Notes: a model not told the origin generated them from the letters alone. Numbered from the stretch's first letter, positions 5,666 through 12,813 are shown. The stretch: DNA of 12,868 nucleotides from DATKKX01 sp035542775 (GCA_035542775.1 DATKKX010000154.1:1-12868); one strand, 5' to 3'. Translations and numbers: made by a program.

Positions 5666-7621
5666 CTAGGGGTTCAACGGATCCGGGTTCGGGACTTCGC
5701 GCCAGTTGACGATCGCGGCGGTTGTTACGGTGGCGTTGGGACCGAACTCCGACGTGTTGTTGCTGGCGTCGGTTGCGGTGGCGGTCACCTTGTCGCCGCT
5801 GCTGAGGCCGCTGACCGCCAGCGAAGCGCTGAAATTGCCACTCGCGTCGGCGGTAACGAATCCCAGGAATGTCTGACCCGGCCCGTACCCCGCCACGTTG
5901 TTGTAGACCTTGAAAATCTCGACACGGGCATTGGCGAAGGTCGTCTGGCCTGATGCCGAGCCGACGTACCCGTTGATGCTCAGAGTGTTCTCGCAGAGGC
6001 TGGCCATGGTGAAGACACCCGAGTCCATTTCGTAGTTGGCTTTGACGTTGCTCTTCATGCCATCGTTGACGGTAACGTTGTTATCGCCGAGATCGATGCC
6101 CAGAGAGCCGTTTGCGAAGATCGAATTTCCCAGGATGCCGTTGCGTCTGGATGACGAGTCGAGGATGACACCCTTGCCGGTGTTAAAAGCGATGAGATTG
6201 CCCGCTCCCGCGGCTGTTCCACCGATCATGTTGCCGGTTGTCGACCACAATGTCATGCCGGAGTGGTAGTTGGGAATCGCCACCGAACCGGTGACATCGG
6301 TTCCGATGTAGTTTCCTTGAATCGTATGCCCCGAGCCTCCGCTGATCCAAATGCCGTCCGCCAGATTCCCCACGTTGGTGTTGCCGGAGATTATGTTACG
6401 GGCCGAGCTGGACGTGCCACCGATGATATCATTAGTGGCGCCGATCAGGGCGATGCCATCGTTGCCGTTGGACATGGCCGCCGTGCCCGCCGCGTTTGTG
6501 CCAATGAAGTTTCCTTGAATCACGTTGCCGGACCCGCCGGTAAGCTCGATGCCGAAATCTCCATTTCCGGAAACGACATTTGCAGCGCCGGAGGCGGTAC
6601 CCCCGATGGTGTTTCCCGAGGAATAGTGAATCTCAATCCCCGAGGCGCCGTTGGCGAGCGCGGCAGCGCCTGCGGCGTTGGTGCCGAAGCAGTTGCCCTG
6701 GACGGTATTGGTTGATCCCCAGGCCAGATAAAGGCCGTTACGAGTGCTTCCGGAAACCACGTTGCCAGCGCCGGAGGCTGTGCCACCGATGGTGTTGCTG
6801 CTTCCCCTGACGTAGATGTTGTGACTGCCGTTGCTGATCGCGCCTGTGCCGGCGGCGTTGAGGCCGACGTAATTGCCTTGAACGGTGTTACCGGTGGTGC
6901 TGATGTAAATGCCGTAGTTATTGTTGCCGGATACGACGTTGCGCTGCGCGGCGGCCGTCCCTCCGATGGTGTTGTTGTTGGAGCTGCTGCTGATGTTGAT
7001 TCCCTCACCTGCGTTGCGTCGGGCCACCGAACCGGTGGCGTCGGTACCGATGTAATTGCCCTGGATGGTATTGCCGCCGGCGGTGTCCAGGCGGATCGCT
7101 GTGCCGAGAAAGCGGTTGATCACAAATCCTTGCAGCGTACAGCCGCCCGCACTGATGACCAGGGCGGTCGTACCAGTCGGGGCCCCGGATCCGTTCAGCT
7201 CAATCAAGGGCGTGCCGCTGAAGCCCGGTTGGGTGGTTCCGTCAATGACAACCGCGCCGGTGATCTGCGGCAGGCCCGAGGCCAGCAAAATGGTCTGGAC
7301 GCCGCTGCCAGGGATGTCGAAGACAATGGAATCGGTGCCGGCGAAGGCGTTGGCGTCGGTGATCGCCTGCCGCAACGAGCCTGCGCCGCTGTCGTTTGTA
7401 TTGGTGACTGTAAACACTGCGCCCGGGGCATGGGCGGCGAGCAGGAGCGAGAGGACCACTGAGACGAGTGTGAACGGGCACGTGAGCCGTACCGGCCCTC
7501 GCCCAACTCCGGCGTCATCCAGCCGTTCGGGGCACTGCCGATGAAGCGGTCGAGACCGCATCCATCGAGCATCGGATACCGCTCGCAGCCTTACGATCTT
7601 CTGCCCGGTCCCGCACCGCAT
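5666..7621 (-). CDS. Secreted right-handed beta-helix repeat protein
   Basis: The protein has 651 residues from the ATG at 7621, chosen because GGAGGAG (7628-7634) lies 6 bases upstream. The ATGs at 7741 and 7561 are alternatives; the latter gives a shorter, more usual signal peptide but has no clear ribosome site. A long basic N-region is followed by a hydrophobic core at about 51-63 and an AHAPGA-like cleavage zone, so export is likely. Residues about 70-91 hold TNTNDSGAGSLRQAITDAN, the SLRQAI-type start common to extracellular beta-helix proteins. From about 183 come five repeats of roughly 60 residues, each with QGNYIGTNAAGT-, TIGGTASGAGNVVSGN- and GI-I-type strands, as in pectin-lyase-like folds. 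The last about 110 residues form a separate beta-rich domain (VEIFKV, TADASGNFSASL) like Ig or CNA-B modules. No PEP-CTERM, sortase or catalytic motif is seen. Adhesion or polysaccharide binding or cleavage is plausible but unproven. Confidence 0.85.
   Translation of the reverse strand: MRCGTGQKIVRLRAVSDARWMRSRPLHRQCPERLDDAGVGRGPVRLTCPFTLVSVVLSLLLAAHAPGAVFTVTNTNDSGAGSLRQAITDANAFAGTDSIVFDIPGSGVQTILLASGLPQITGAVVIDGTTQPGFSGTPLIELNGSGAPTGTTALVISAGGCTLQGFVINRFLGTAIRLDTAGGNTIQGNYIGTDATGSVARRNAGEGINISSSSNNNTIGGTAAAQRNVVSGNNNYGIYISTTGNTVQGNYVGLNAAGTGAISNGSHNIYVRGSSNTIGGTASGAGNVVSGSTRNGLYLAWGSTNTVQGNCFGTNAAGAAALANGASGIEIHYSSGNTIGGTASGAANVVSGNGDFGIELTGGSGNVIQGNFIGTNAAGTAAMSNGNDGIALIGATNDIIGGTSSSARNIISGNTNVGNLADGIWISGGSGHTIQGNYIGTDVTGSVAIPNYHSGMTLWSTTGNMIGGTAAGAGNLIAFNTGKGVILDSSSRRNGILGNSIFANGSLGIDLGDNNVTVNDGMKSNVKANYEMDSGVFTMASLCENTLSINGYVGSASGQTTFANARVEIFKVYNNVAGYGPGQTFLGFVTADASGNFSASLAVSGLSSGDKVTATATDASNNTSEFGPNATVTTAAIVNWREVPNPDPLNP
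5960..7080 (-). repeat. Five tandem coding repeats of about 60 codons in the beta-helix gene
   Basis: Near-copies of a unit of roughly 180 bases encode the GNTIQGNYIGT ... NTIGGTASGAGNVVSGN rungs. The boundaries are approximate. Units differ at many positions, so they are diverged, but the conserved Gly-Asn-Ile-Gly core recurs in every copy. Confidence 0.7.
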
Positions 7622-7627
7622 GCCCGG

Positions 7628-7634
7628 CTCCTCC
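7628..7634 (-). promoter_or_regulatory. Ribosome binding site that decides the beta-helix start
   Basis: GGAGGAG on the minus strand, 6 bases before the ATG at 7621. The other in-frame ATGs, at 7741 and 7561, lack a comparable site. Confidence 0.55.
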
Positions 7635-7908
7635 AGGGCCAGCACCGGCCCTCGCTCCACGAAGGCGATGGAACATGAATCGACCTCCGGAGGGCGCCTG
7701 ATTCGTTTGGGCGGGATTGGGGAGGCGTGGAACGACAGCAAGGAGTGGAACGCGGGTTCGCCGCCGAATGATTTCGCCGATTATCAGACCCTCCCGGGGA
7801 GAGACGCGGAAGAGTCCGGCCTGGGATCGCTATGGTCGCATCGCTCAGGGGCATGCAGGGCAAGATCGCGGACGGAGACGTTCCCTGGGCACGCGCTCTG
7901 CGCGCGCA

Positions 7909-7935
7909 CGAGGCCGGTTCCAGGAACCGGCCTCG
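7909..7935. terminator. Perfect 13-bp palindrome downstream of bacterioferritin
   Basis: CGAGGCCGGTTCC (7909-7921) and GGAACCGGCCTCG (7923-7935) are perfectly complementary around a single base. GCACG and CGTGC at the outer ends (7906-7910 and 7936-7940) can extend it with a small bulge. It lies about 55 bases past the bacterioferritin stop. There is no T run on the minus strand, so it is either a strong stem without a U tail, an RNA-stability element, or a protein-binding palindrome. Confidence 0.5.
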
Positions 7936-7988
7936 CGTGCTCAAACCCTTGCAAGCCCCCTGACAGGCAGCCGGCAGCAGACTTGTGC

Positions 7989-8459
7989 TCACTCCGCGGT
8001 CTGGGCGGACAGGTACAGCTCCACGCCCATCTGCTTGATCTGATCCAGTTGCTCTTCAAGCCAGTCGATGTGGCGGTCTTCGTCTCCGGCGATCTGCTCC
8101 AGCATCGCCCGGCTGGTTGTGTCGCCCGAGTCGCTGGCGAGGTGGACGGCCTTGTTGTAGGCGGCCACGGCCGCGGCTTCGGCTTTCAGATCGCTGGCGA
8201 ACTGGGCCGGCACGGTGGCCCCGATATGGATCTTGTTCAGCTTGTCGACCTTGGGCAGGCCCTCCAGGAAGATGATCCTGGCGATCAGTTTTTCGGCGTG
8301 CTTCATTTCCTCGATGGCGCGGTGTTCGATCTTCTTATGAAGCCGATCGTAGCCCCAGTTGGCGCACATCTCGGAGTGCACCATGTACTGATTAACGGCG
8401 GTCAACTCGTCGGCCAACAGATCGTTCATCGTCGCGATCAGCCTGGCATTGCCCTTCAT
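7989..8459 (-). CDS. bfr: Bacterioferritin (haem-containing ferritin)
   Basis: Twenty-four subunits form a cytoplasmic cage that oxidises Fe(II) and stores it as ferric mineral. The protein has 156 residues from the ATG at 8459, which follows GGAGG by 6 bases. The same frame stays open to 8573, but those 38 codons do not resemble the family. Numbering matches E. coli Bfr: ferroxidase ligands E18, E51, H54, E94, E127 and H130 are all present, and M52, the haem ligand, distinguishes it from non-haem ferritin. The signature EEMKHAEKLIARIIFLEGLP (50-69) is clear. Position 47, a glutamate in E. coli thought to help iron handling, is arginine here, a small oddity. No bacterioferritin-associated ferredoxin gene is adjacent. 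It diverges from the lipoprotein gene at 8752. Confidence 0.96.
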   Translation of the reverse strand: MKGNARLIATMNDLLADELTAVNQYMVHSEMCANWGYDRLHKKIEHRAIEEMKHAEKLIARIIFLEGLPKVDKLNKIHIGATVPAQFASDLKAEAAAVAAYNKAVHLASDSGDTTSRAMLEQIAGDEDRHIDWLEEQLDQIKQMGVELYLSAQTAE

Positions 8460-8533
8460 AAACAACCTCCGGTCAGGCGGCTCCAACCCTCCGTTCCTCG
8501 CTCCGCCGCGAGGACGGGGGATCAATGCCCGAG

Positions 8534-8562
8534 AATGTATAGGTCCGGAGGGCGAATCGCAA
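8534..8562 (-). promoter_or_regulatory. bfr: Candidate promoter of bacterioferritin
   Basis: On the minus strand TTGCGA (8557-8562), a 17-base spacer and TACATT (8534-8539) are found, giving a leader of about 65-70 bases. A TATACA overlaps but would need a 15-base spacer. I do not see an evident Fur-box palindrome. Confidence 0.4.
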
Positions 8563-8655
8563 ACCTGCGACATTCACGGCTGCCGCGCCGCCGCTTGTAG
8601 CGGCTTGGGGTATCCGACATCCCGGTGAAAACGCGTCCGCGGACCGGGGGTTCCA

Positions 8656-8684
8656 TTGACAGAACCGACGGCGCCTCCTAGATT
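8656..8684 (+). promoter_or_regulatory. Predicted sigma70-type promoter of the lipoprotein at 8752
   Basis: A perfect TTGACA (8656-8661), a 17-base spacer and TAGATT (8679-8684). Transcription would begin near 8691, about 60 bases before the start codon. It may also serve the GH20 pair downstream. Confidence 0.65.
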
Positions 8685-8751
8685 AGTACCCGCTTTTTGA
8701 AATCGACGTCACTTCCATAGACGATTGTGGAATTCCTGGACGGAGTCGCTC

Positions 8752-9456
8752 ATGAAAACGCGAGTTAGTCAGACGACGTGGTTCATCCAAGCGGCGGCAT
8801 TGGCCCTGGCCACAGCGCTTCTGTGTGGTTGTGAGTCCAAGGAGAAGACCCGGCAGACAGCTTCGGCCGACAACGGCTTCAACGTCCGCATCGACCGGAG
8901 CGAGAACGGCGCCGCCGCGCGGACAGCGCGAGAGGGAGGCGACAAAGCCAACGACGCTTCCCGCACATTGGCTTTCGCCATGACGGGAGCGGGAAAGATG
9001 CCGGAAACCGGGGCCTCGCCGGAGCGCCGAGCGGCCGCGAACCAGGCGGCGATCATCGAAGCATTCTGCAAGGCGGTCGTGGAGGCGAGGAAGACGACGG
9101 GCCAGCCGGGCTCGAGCTTCACCGCCGACTTCGGCCCGCGACTGAGAGTGGCACGGGTGGCGGTCGGCGGCGGCTACGAAGACCGGGTGACTCTCGTCTC
9201 GCGCGGTGTGGAAACCACGTTCGTGGTCCGGGATGGCAAGCTCCAGCACGAGCCGCACGACCTACGCCAGGTGCAGCAGATCTTCGACGCAACCAACGGG
9301 GAATTCTCGTTGCTGGGCACCGACTGGTCTCCGGTCAAGGGGGAGTGCGTGGCGACGGTCGCTCGCTACGTGCCCGCCGGTCTGAACTCCGCCCTGGCGG
9401 GCGGCGTCCCGGACGAGAAGAGCGACTCCGCGACTGATCCGACTTCCGCCCGATAG
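8752..9456 (+). CDS. Lipoprotein of unknown function
   Basis: The protein has 234 residues from the ATG at 8752, which follows GGAG by 6 bases; an earlier in-frame ATG at 8725 would push the signal inwards. The N-terminus has K2 and R4, a hydrophobic stretch at about 12-24, and a Cys within LLCGC, a lipobox variant, so the mature protein is probably lipid-anchored. After a Lys- and Ala-rich linker come a helical segment (RAAANQAAIIEAFCKAVVEA) and a segment, roughly residues 120-200, with beta-type alternation (RVARVAVGGG, TLVSRGVETTFVV, LQHEPHDLRQVQQIF). I do not recognise the family. It has a good promoter upstream and lies 96 bases before the GH20 gene on the same strand, so an operon is possible; a small hairpin lies between them. 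Confidence 0.72.
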   Translation: MKTRVSQTTWFIQAAALALATALLCGCESKEKTRQTASADNGFNVRIDRSENGAAARTAREGGDKANDASRTLAFAMTGAGKMPETGASPERRAAANQAAIIEAFCKAVVEARKTTGQPGSSFTADFGPRLRVARVAVGGGYEDRVTLVSRGVETTFVVRDGKLQHEPHDLRQVQQIFDATNGEFSLLGTDWSPVKGECVATVARYVPAGLNSALAGGVPDEKSDSATDPTSAR

Positions 9457-9461
9457 CACAC

Positions 9462-9477
9462 GATCGGGTCGCCGATC
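9462..9477 (+). terminator. Small hairpin between the lipoprotein and GH20 genes
   Basis: GATCGG (9462-9467) and CCGATC (9472-9477) form a 6-bp stem with a GTCG loop just after the lipoprotein stop. There is no T run, so readthrough into the GH20 gene is likely. Confidence 0.28.
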
Positions 9478-9552
9478 CGATGGGCGTCGGGAGAGGGCAG
9501 CGCGCCTGTCGAGTCACGAGGACTTAGCACACGCACACTGGGGCGCCAGGTA

Positions 9553-11322
9553 TTGTCAGCCGATCTTGCTTCCTGCGACCAAGTCCTTCCTCGGCCGCGT
9601 CGGGTCCGGCGGCTGTCCGGCGTCTATCACTTCCACAAGAAGCCTCAGCCCGGATCGATCGTGGTCGAGCACGTTCCGCGCGGTCCGCGGCCGCAATGGT
9701 ACTCGCTGCAGATTCGCCCTGACGAAATCAGGCTGCGGGCGGGGGACGCGGCGGGCTTTCATTACGGCATGGTGACGCTGGGGCAACTGCTGGGGGCTGG
9801 ACGCACCGGCATTCAGGCAATGGAGATCGAGGACTGGCCTGATTTCCCGGTCCGCGGCGTGATGCTGGACATCAGCCGCGACAAGGTGCCGAAGATGGGC
9901 ACGCTGAAAGGGCTCATCGACCTGCTGGCCGGCTGGAAGATCAACCAGCTTGAGTTGTATACCGAGCACACGTTCGCATATGCCGGGCACGAGCGGGTCT
10001 GGCGCGGGGCGTCGCCGATGACGGCCTCACAGATCGAGGAACTCGACGGCTACTGCCGGGACCGGCGCGTCGAGTTGGTGCCGAATCAGAACTCGTTCGG
10101 GCACATGGAGCGATGGCTGAAGCATGAGCCCTACGCGCGGCTGGCGGAGGCCTGCGGGCCATGGAAGACGCCGTGGGGCGAGCTGCGCGAGACCCGGACG
10201 ACGCTGGACCCACTGAACCCCGGGTCGATCCACCTGGTGGCGTCGCTGTACGACCAACTGCTGCCGCACTTTTCCAGCCGGCTATTCAATGTCGGATGCG
10301 ATGAGACCTGGGAACTGGGGCAGGGGCGGAGCGCGGCGGCGTGCCGGCGGCGGGGCGTGGGGCGGGTGTACCTGGATTTCCTGCTCAAGATCCATCGCGA
10401 GGTGAAACGCCGCGGGCATCGAATGATGTTCTGGGCGGACATTGCGTTTCAGCATCCCGAGCTGATTGCCCGGCTGCCGCGTGATGTGATCCCGATGATC
10501 TGGGGATACGAAGCCGATCACCCCTTTGATCGGCAGTGCACGACGCTGGCCCGGCGTGGCCTGGAGTTCTATGTTTGCCCGGGCACGTCGAGCTGGTGCA
10601 GCTTCGGGGGGCGGACGCGGAATTGCCTGGACAATCTGAGGAATGCCGCGGCGGCGGGGAAGCGTCATGGGGCGTCGGGCTATCTGATCACGGATTGGGG
10701 GGATTTCGGGCATCGGCAGTACCTGCCGGCGAGCTACATTGGTTTTCTCTATGGCGCCGCGGTCAGTTGGTGCGGCCAGACCAATGCGGGCATCGACGCA
10801 GCCGATGAGGTCGGGCGACACGTCTTCGGCGACGAGACGGGGCAGATCGGGCAGCTTTGGCATGACGTTGGGAGGATCCACGAGTTGTCGGGGGTATCGC
10901 TGAAAAACCGGACGATCTTGTTCTCATGCATGCAGGCGAAGCTGGGCGATGCGGGGGCGCTGAAAGGGCTGAAGGTTCGCGCTGTCGCGGCGATGGAACG
11001 GCAGATCACGGAGCTGGCGGCCAAGGCGGGGCGAGTGCGATTCGGCGGCAGCAACGGTACAGTGGTTCGCGAGGAACTGCTGGCGACGATCGCGGTGCTG
11101 CGACATGCGTGCAAGCGGGCAAGGTTGATGCTCGCGCCGGGCGATCAACGGGACGTCCGCAGGCAGTGCCGATGGCTCGCCGGGGACATCGAGAAGATCA
11201 TCGATCAACACCGGGCGTTGTGGGTTCGCCGCAACCGCCCGGGCGGTCTGGCGTCGAGCGTGGAGCATTACCGCCGCAACCTCCGCGAGTATGAGGCCGC
11301 GATGGAAATGATGGCAGGGTGA
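9553..11322 (+). CDS. Glycoside hydrolase family 20, beta-N-acetylhexosaminidase-like
   Basis: GH20 enzymes remove terminal N-acetylglucosamine or N-acetylgalactosamine by substrate-assisted catalysis. The protein has 589 residues. Residues 11-25 (VLPRPRRVRRLSG) begin the N-terminal GH20 domain 2, and the barrel opens near 95 with DWPDFPVRGVMLDISRD. The catalytic Asp-Glu pair is D250-E251 in NVGCDETWELG. FWADI, PMIWGYE, PGTSSWCSFGG and LITDWGDFGHRQYLP are later barrel strands. The last about 150 residues are helical and Arg-rich. No signal peptide is visible, so it is probably cytoplasmic. The start is a TTG at 9553 with only a weak AGG before it; no in-frame ATG or GTG lies nearby, so the start is the least certain part. 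The next gene begins one base after its stop. Confidence 0.9.
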   Translation: MSADLASCDQVLPRPRRVRRLSGVYHFHKKPQPGSIVVEHVPRGPRPQWYSLQIRPDEIRLRAGDAAGFHYGMVTLGQLLGAGRTGIQAMEIEDWPDFPVRGVMLDISRDKVPKMGTLKGLIDLLAGWKINQLELYTEHTFAYAGHERVWRGASPMTASQIEELDGYCRDRRVELVPNQNSFGHMERWLKHEPYARLAEACGPWKTPWGELRETRTTLDPLNPGSIHLVASLYDQLLPHFSSRLFNVGCDETWELGQGRSAAACRRRGVGRVYLDFLLKIHREVKRRGHRMMFWADIAFQHPELIARLPRDVIPMIWGYEADHPFDRQCTTLARRGLEFYVCPGTSSWCSFGGRTRNCLDNLRNAAAAGKRHGASGYLITDWGDFGHRQYLPASYIGFLYGAAVSWCGQTNAGIDAADEVGRHVFGDETGQIGQLWHDVGRIHELSGVSLKNRTILFSCMQAKLGDAGALKGLKVRAVAAMERQITELAAKAGRVRFGGSNGTVVREELLATIAVLRHACKRARLMLAPGDQRDVRRQCRWLAGDIEKIIDQHRALWVRRNRPGGLASSVEHYRRNLREYEAAMEMMAG

Positions 11323-11323
11323 C

Positions 11324-12508
11324 ATGGGGATTGAGACTGCGTTGCCGTCAGGTGAGCAGCCTATGCTGCGTGTGACGCAGACGACTGCCGAGAGGACATT
11401 TCTGGTGTTCTCCGCGCCGCGGCGCGCGAGCGCCTCGGCCGCCGCCGATGGGTATACCCAGATCGCGGATGCGCTGCGCAAGCACAGACTGGAGATCGTC
11501 CAGGAACGCGTTTTCGGCAACTCGAGCGCCGAGGCGGCGGTGTTGGCCGCGCGACGCGAGGCCCTGCAAGCTTGCGGCATTCCGTTCGGCGGTCCGCTCA
11601 CGTATGTCCAGGGGCAGCCGATCTGGGGGGAAGGGCTCGCGGGGGTCATCATCCACACGGTGCCGGCCGGCGCCGGAACCGGCGGCACAAGGGCGATTCT
11701 CGACCACGGCACCTCCCGCGGTTGTGCCTGGCGGAGTGAGGGCGCGACATTCATCAGCCTGCGAGACATCAGAGGACTGGCGGAGAGCCCGGGAAGCGAC
11801 AACTCGCCGCCCGCTCAGGCCCGTCGGATGTTCGAGCGGGCCGACCGCGTTCTTCGTGAGCATGGAGCCTGCTATGGCCACGTCGTTCGTACCTGGATTT
11901 ACCTGTCGAACATCCTTGATTGGTATGGAGAGTTCAATCGGGTTCGGAATGAGATGTACGGCGAATTCGGTCTGATGCCCGGCGTGCGCGACACGCAATC
12001 GGTTCTTCCGGCCAGTACGGGCATCGGGGCGGACCTGGCCGGGGGGGCTGCCTGTGCGATGGATCTGCTGGCGGTCGTGCCCGGCAAGGATGGAGGGCCG
12101 GTGATCACGCGGATGGGGAGTCTGCGACAGCAGGAGGCTTTCCGCTACGGCTCCGCGTTTTCGCGGGGCGTGGTCGTGCAGGGGTCGCATGGGGCGTTGA
12201 TCGAGGTATCGGGGACGGCGGCGATCGACGAGAACGGGGCGAGCCTGCACCCGGGAGACATCCGGGGGCAGGTGCGATGGACGTGCGAGACAGTGGCGTC
12301 GCTGCTGAATCGGGCGGCGGCATCGTCGAAGGACATCTGTGCCGCGACCGTATTCATGAAGAACAGAGGCGATGCCGCTGCGGTGCTGGAGGTCATGGCT
12401 GACCTGGGGCTGGAGAATCTGCCGGCGGTATACGTCGTGGCGGACATCTGCCGGAAGGAACTGCTCTTCGAGATCGACGCGGAGGCGGAGACGCGCGGCA
12501 GAGGCTGA
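11324..12508 (+). CDS. RidA/chorismatase (FkbO/Hyg5)-like two-domain protein
   Basis: The protein has 394 residues. Its ATG (11324) follows the GH20 stop (TGA 11320-11322) by one base, which suggests translational coupling; AGGG lies within the end of GH20. Two halves are seen. The first contains SRGCAWRSEGATFISLRDI, then MFERADRVLREHGACYGHVV and RTWIYLSNILDWYGEFNRVR. The second is a YjgF/RidA-type fold with EVSGTAAIDENG and a C-terminal VVADICRKELLFEIDAEAE. The first half and the C376...E383 pair (CRKELLFE, seven apart) recall chorismatases, in which, as I remember, a cysteine and a glutamate at the same spacing are catalytic in the Hyg5 type. Chorismatases make hydroxybenzoate from chorismate. 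A general RidA role in imine clearance, or an unknown reaction linked to amino-sugar metabolism, are alternatives. No other shikimate gene is present. Confidence 0.75.
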   Translation: MGIETALPSGEQPMLRVTQTTAERTFLVFSAPRRASASAAADGYTQIADALRKHRLEIVQERVFGNSSAEAAVLAARREALQACGIPFGGPLTYVQGQPIWGEGLAGVIIHTVPAGAGTGGTRAILDHGTSRGCAWRSEGATFISLRDIRGLAESPGSDNSPPAQARRMFERADRVLREHGACYGHVVRTWIYLSNILDWYGEFNRVRNEMYGEFGLMPGVRDTQSVLPASTGIGADLAGGAACAMDLLAVVPGKDGGPVITRMGSLRQQEAFRYGSAFSRGVVVQGSHGALIEVSGTAAIDENGASLHPGDIRGQVRWTCETVASLLNRAAASSKDICAATVFMKNRGDAAAVLEVMADLGLENLPAVYVVADICRKELLFEIDAEAETRGRG

Positions 12509-12612
12509 TCCCGCAGAGCGCGGAGCACGAAGGAAGACCGGCGTGGCCGGGTCAGATCCCAGGGCCGCGGTCTCAGAATTGCGGTACCATCTCTCTCGGT
12601 GGGGGCGAGCGT

Positions 12613-12726
12613 TTATGCGGTACCGCCGAAGAAGGCGGCGAGCCAGCCGAACAGGCCGTTCAGGAAATCGTTGAGCCAACCGAAAAGCGAATCGAGGAAG
12701 GCCTGGAGCGAAGCTTGGAAGTCCAT
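12613..12726 (-). CDS. Small hydrophobic amphipathic peptide with two 11-residue repeats
   Basis: The ATG at 12726 starts a 37-codon gene ending with TAA at 12613-12615. TAAGGAG (12734-12740) lies 7 bases before the start, and a good promoter is at 12762-12790. The peptide begins MDFQASLQA. Residues 10-20 (FLDSLFGWLND) and 21-31 (FLNGLFGWLAA) are two copies of an 11-residue unit, followed by FFGGTA. The codons differ between copies at synonymous positions, which argues for selection on the protein. Leu, Phe and Trp fall on one face of a helix, and the charge is negative (D2, D12, D20). No signal peptide or cysteine is present. It resembles membrane-surface-binding 11-mer amphipathic peptides in general character; I know of no named family. 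The overlapping plus-strand ORF is a shadow. Confidence 0.65.
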   Translation of the reverse strand: MDFQASLQAFLDSLFGWLNDFLNGLFGWLAAFFGGTA

Positions 12727-12733
12727 GGATCGT

Positions 12734-12740
12734 CTCCTTA
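12734..12740 (-). promoter_or_regulatory. Strong ribosome binding site of the small peptide
   Basis: TAAGGAG on the minus strand, 7 bases before the ATG at 12726. It is among the best ribosome binding sites in the window and supports translation of a gene that would otherwise be judged too short. Confidence 0.65.
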
Positions 12741-12761
12741 CGCGCGGCGAGGTTGGGGTTG

Positions 12762-12790
12762 AGTATACTTTTCGTTTCGGCCCATCGCAA
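12762..12790 (-). promoter_or_regulatory. Predicted sigma70-type promoter of the small peptide
   Basis: On the minus strand TTGCGA (12785-12790), a 17-base spacer and TATACT (12762-12767, five of six consensus bases). Transcription would begin near 12755, leaving a leader of about 29 bases. Confidence 0.6.
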
Positions 12791-12813
12791 TATCGCCAGG
12801 GTCACAGGGGAGA

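Larger units (their letters stand above)
7622..7988. other. Intergenic stretch between bacterioferritin and the beta-helix gene
   Basis: About 370 bases with no supported gene. It contains the ribosome binding site for the beta-helix start, a GATAAT on the minus strand (about 7780-7785) without a good -35, and the strong palindrome at 7909-7935. The open frames here are shadows with unlikely composition. Confidence 0.6.

Noticed and set aside
5960..7080. Regularly spaced repeats that could suggest a CRISPR array
   Set aside because: The units are about 180 bases, diverged, in one open frame, and encode beta-helix rungs; no short identical repeats with unique spacers are present.
8460..8573. 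N-terminal extension of bacterioferritin to 8573
   Set aside because: The 38 extra residues are not ferritin-like, and GGAGG precedes the ATG at 8459.
7620..8600. Plus-strand ORF of 326 codons
   Set aside because: It runs antisense to bacterioferritin, whose ferroxidase residues are intact on the minus strand.
12581..12623. Direct repeat TGCGGTACC near the end of the small-peptide gene
   Set aside because: Nine bases repeated about 34 bases apart is short and contains a palindromic core; too weak to call an attachment site or mobile-element end.
11348..12805. Minus-strand ORF of 485 codons
   Set aside because: It covers the chorismatase-like gene in antisense, is Arg-, Pro- and His-rich as expected of a GC shadow, and has no known motif.
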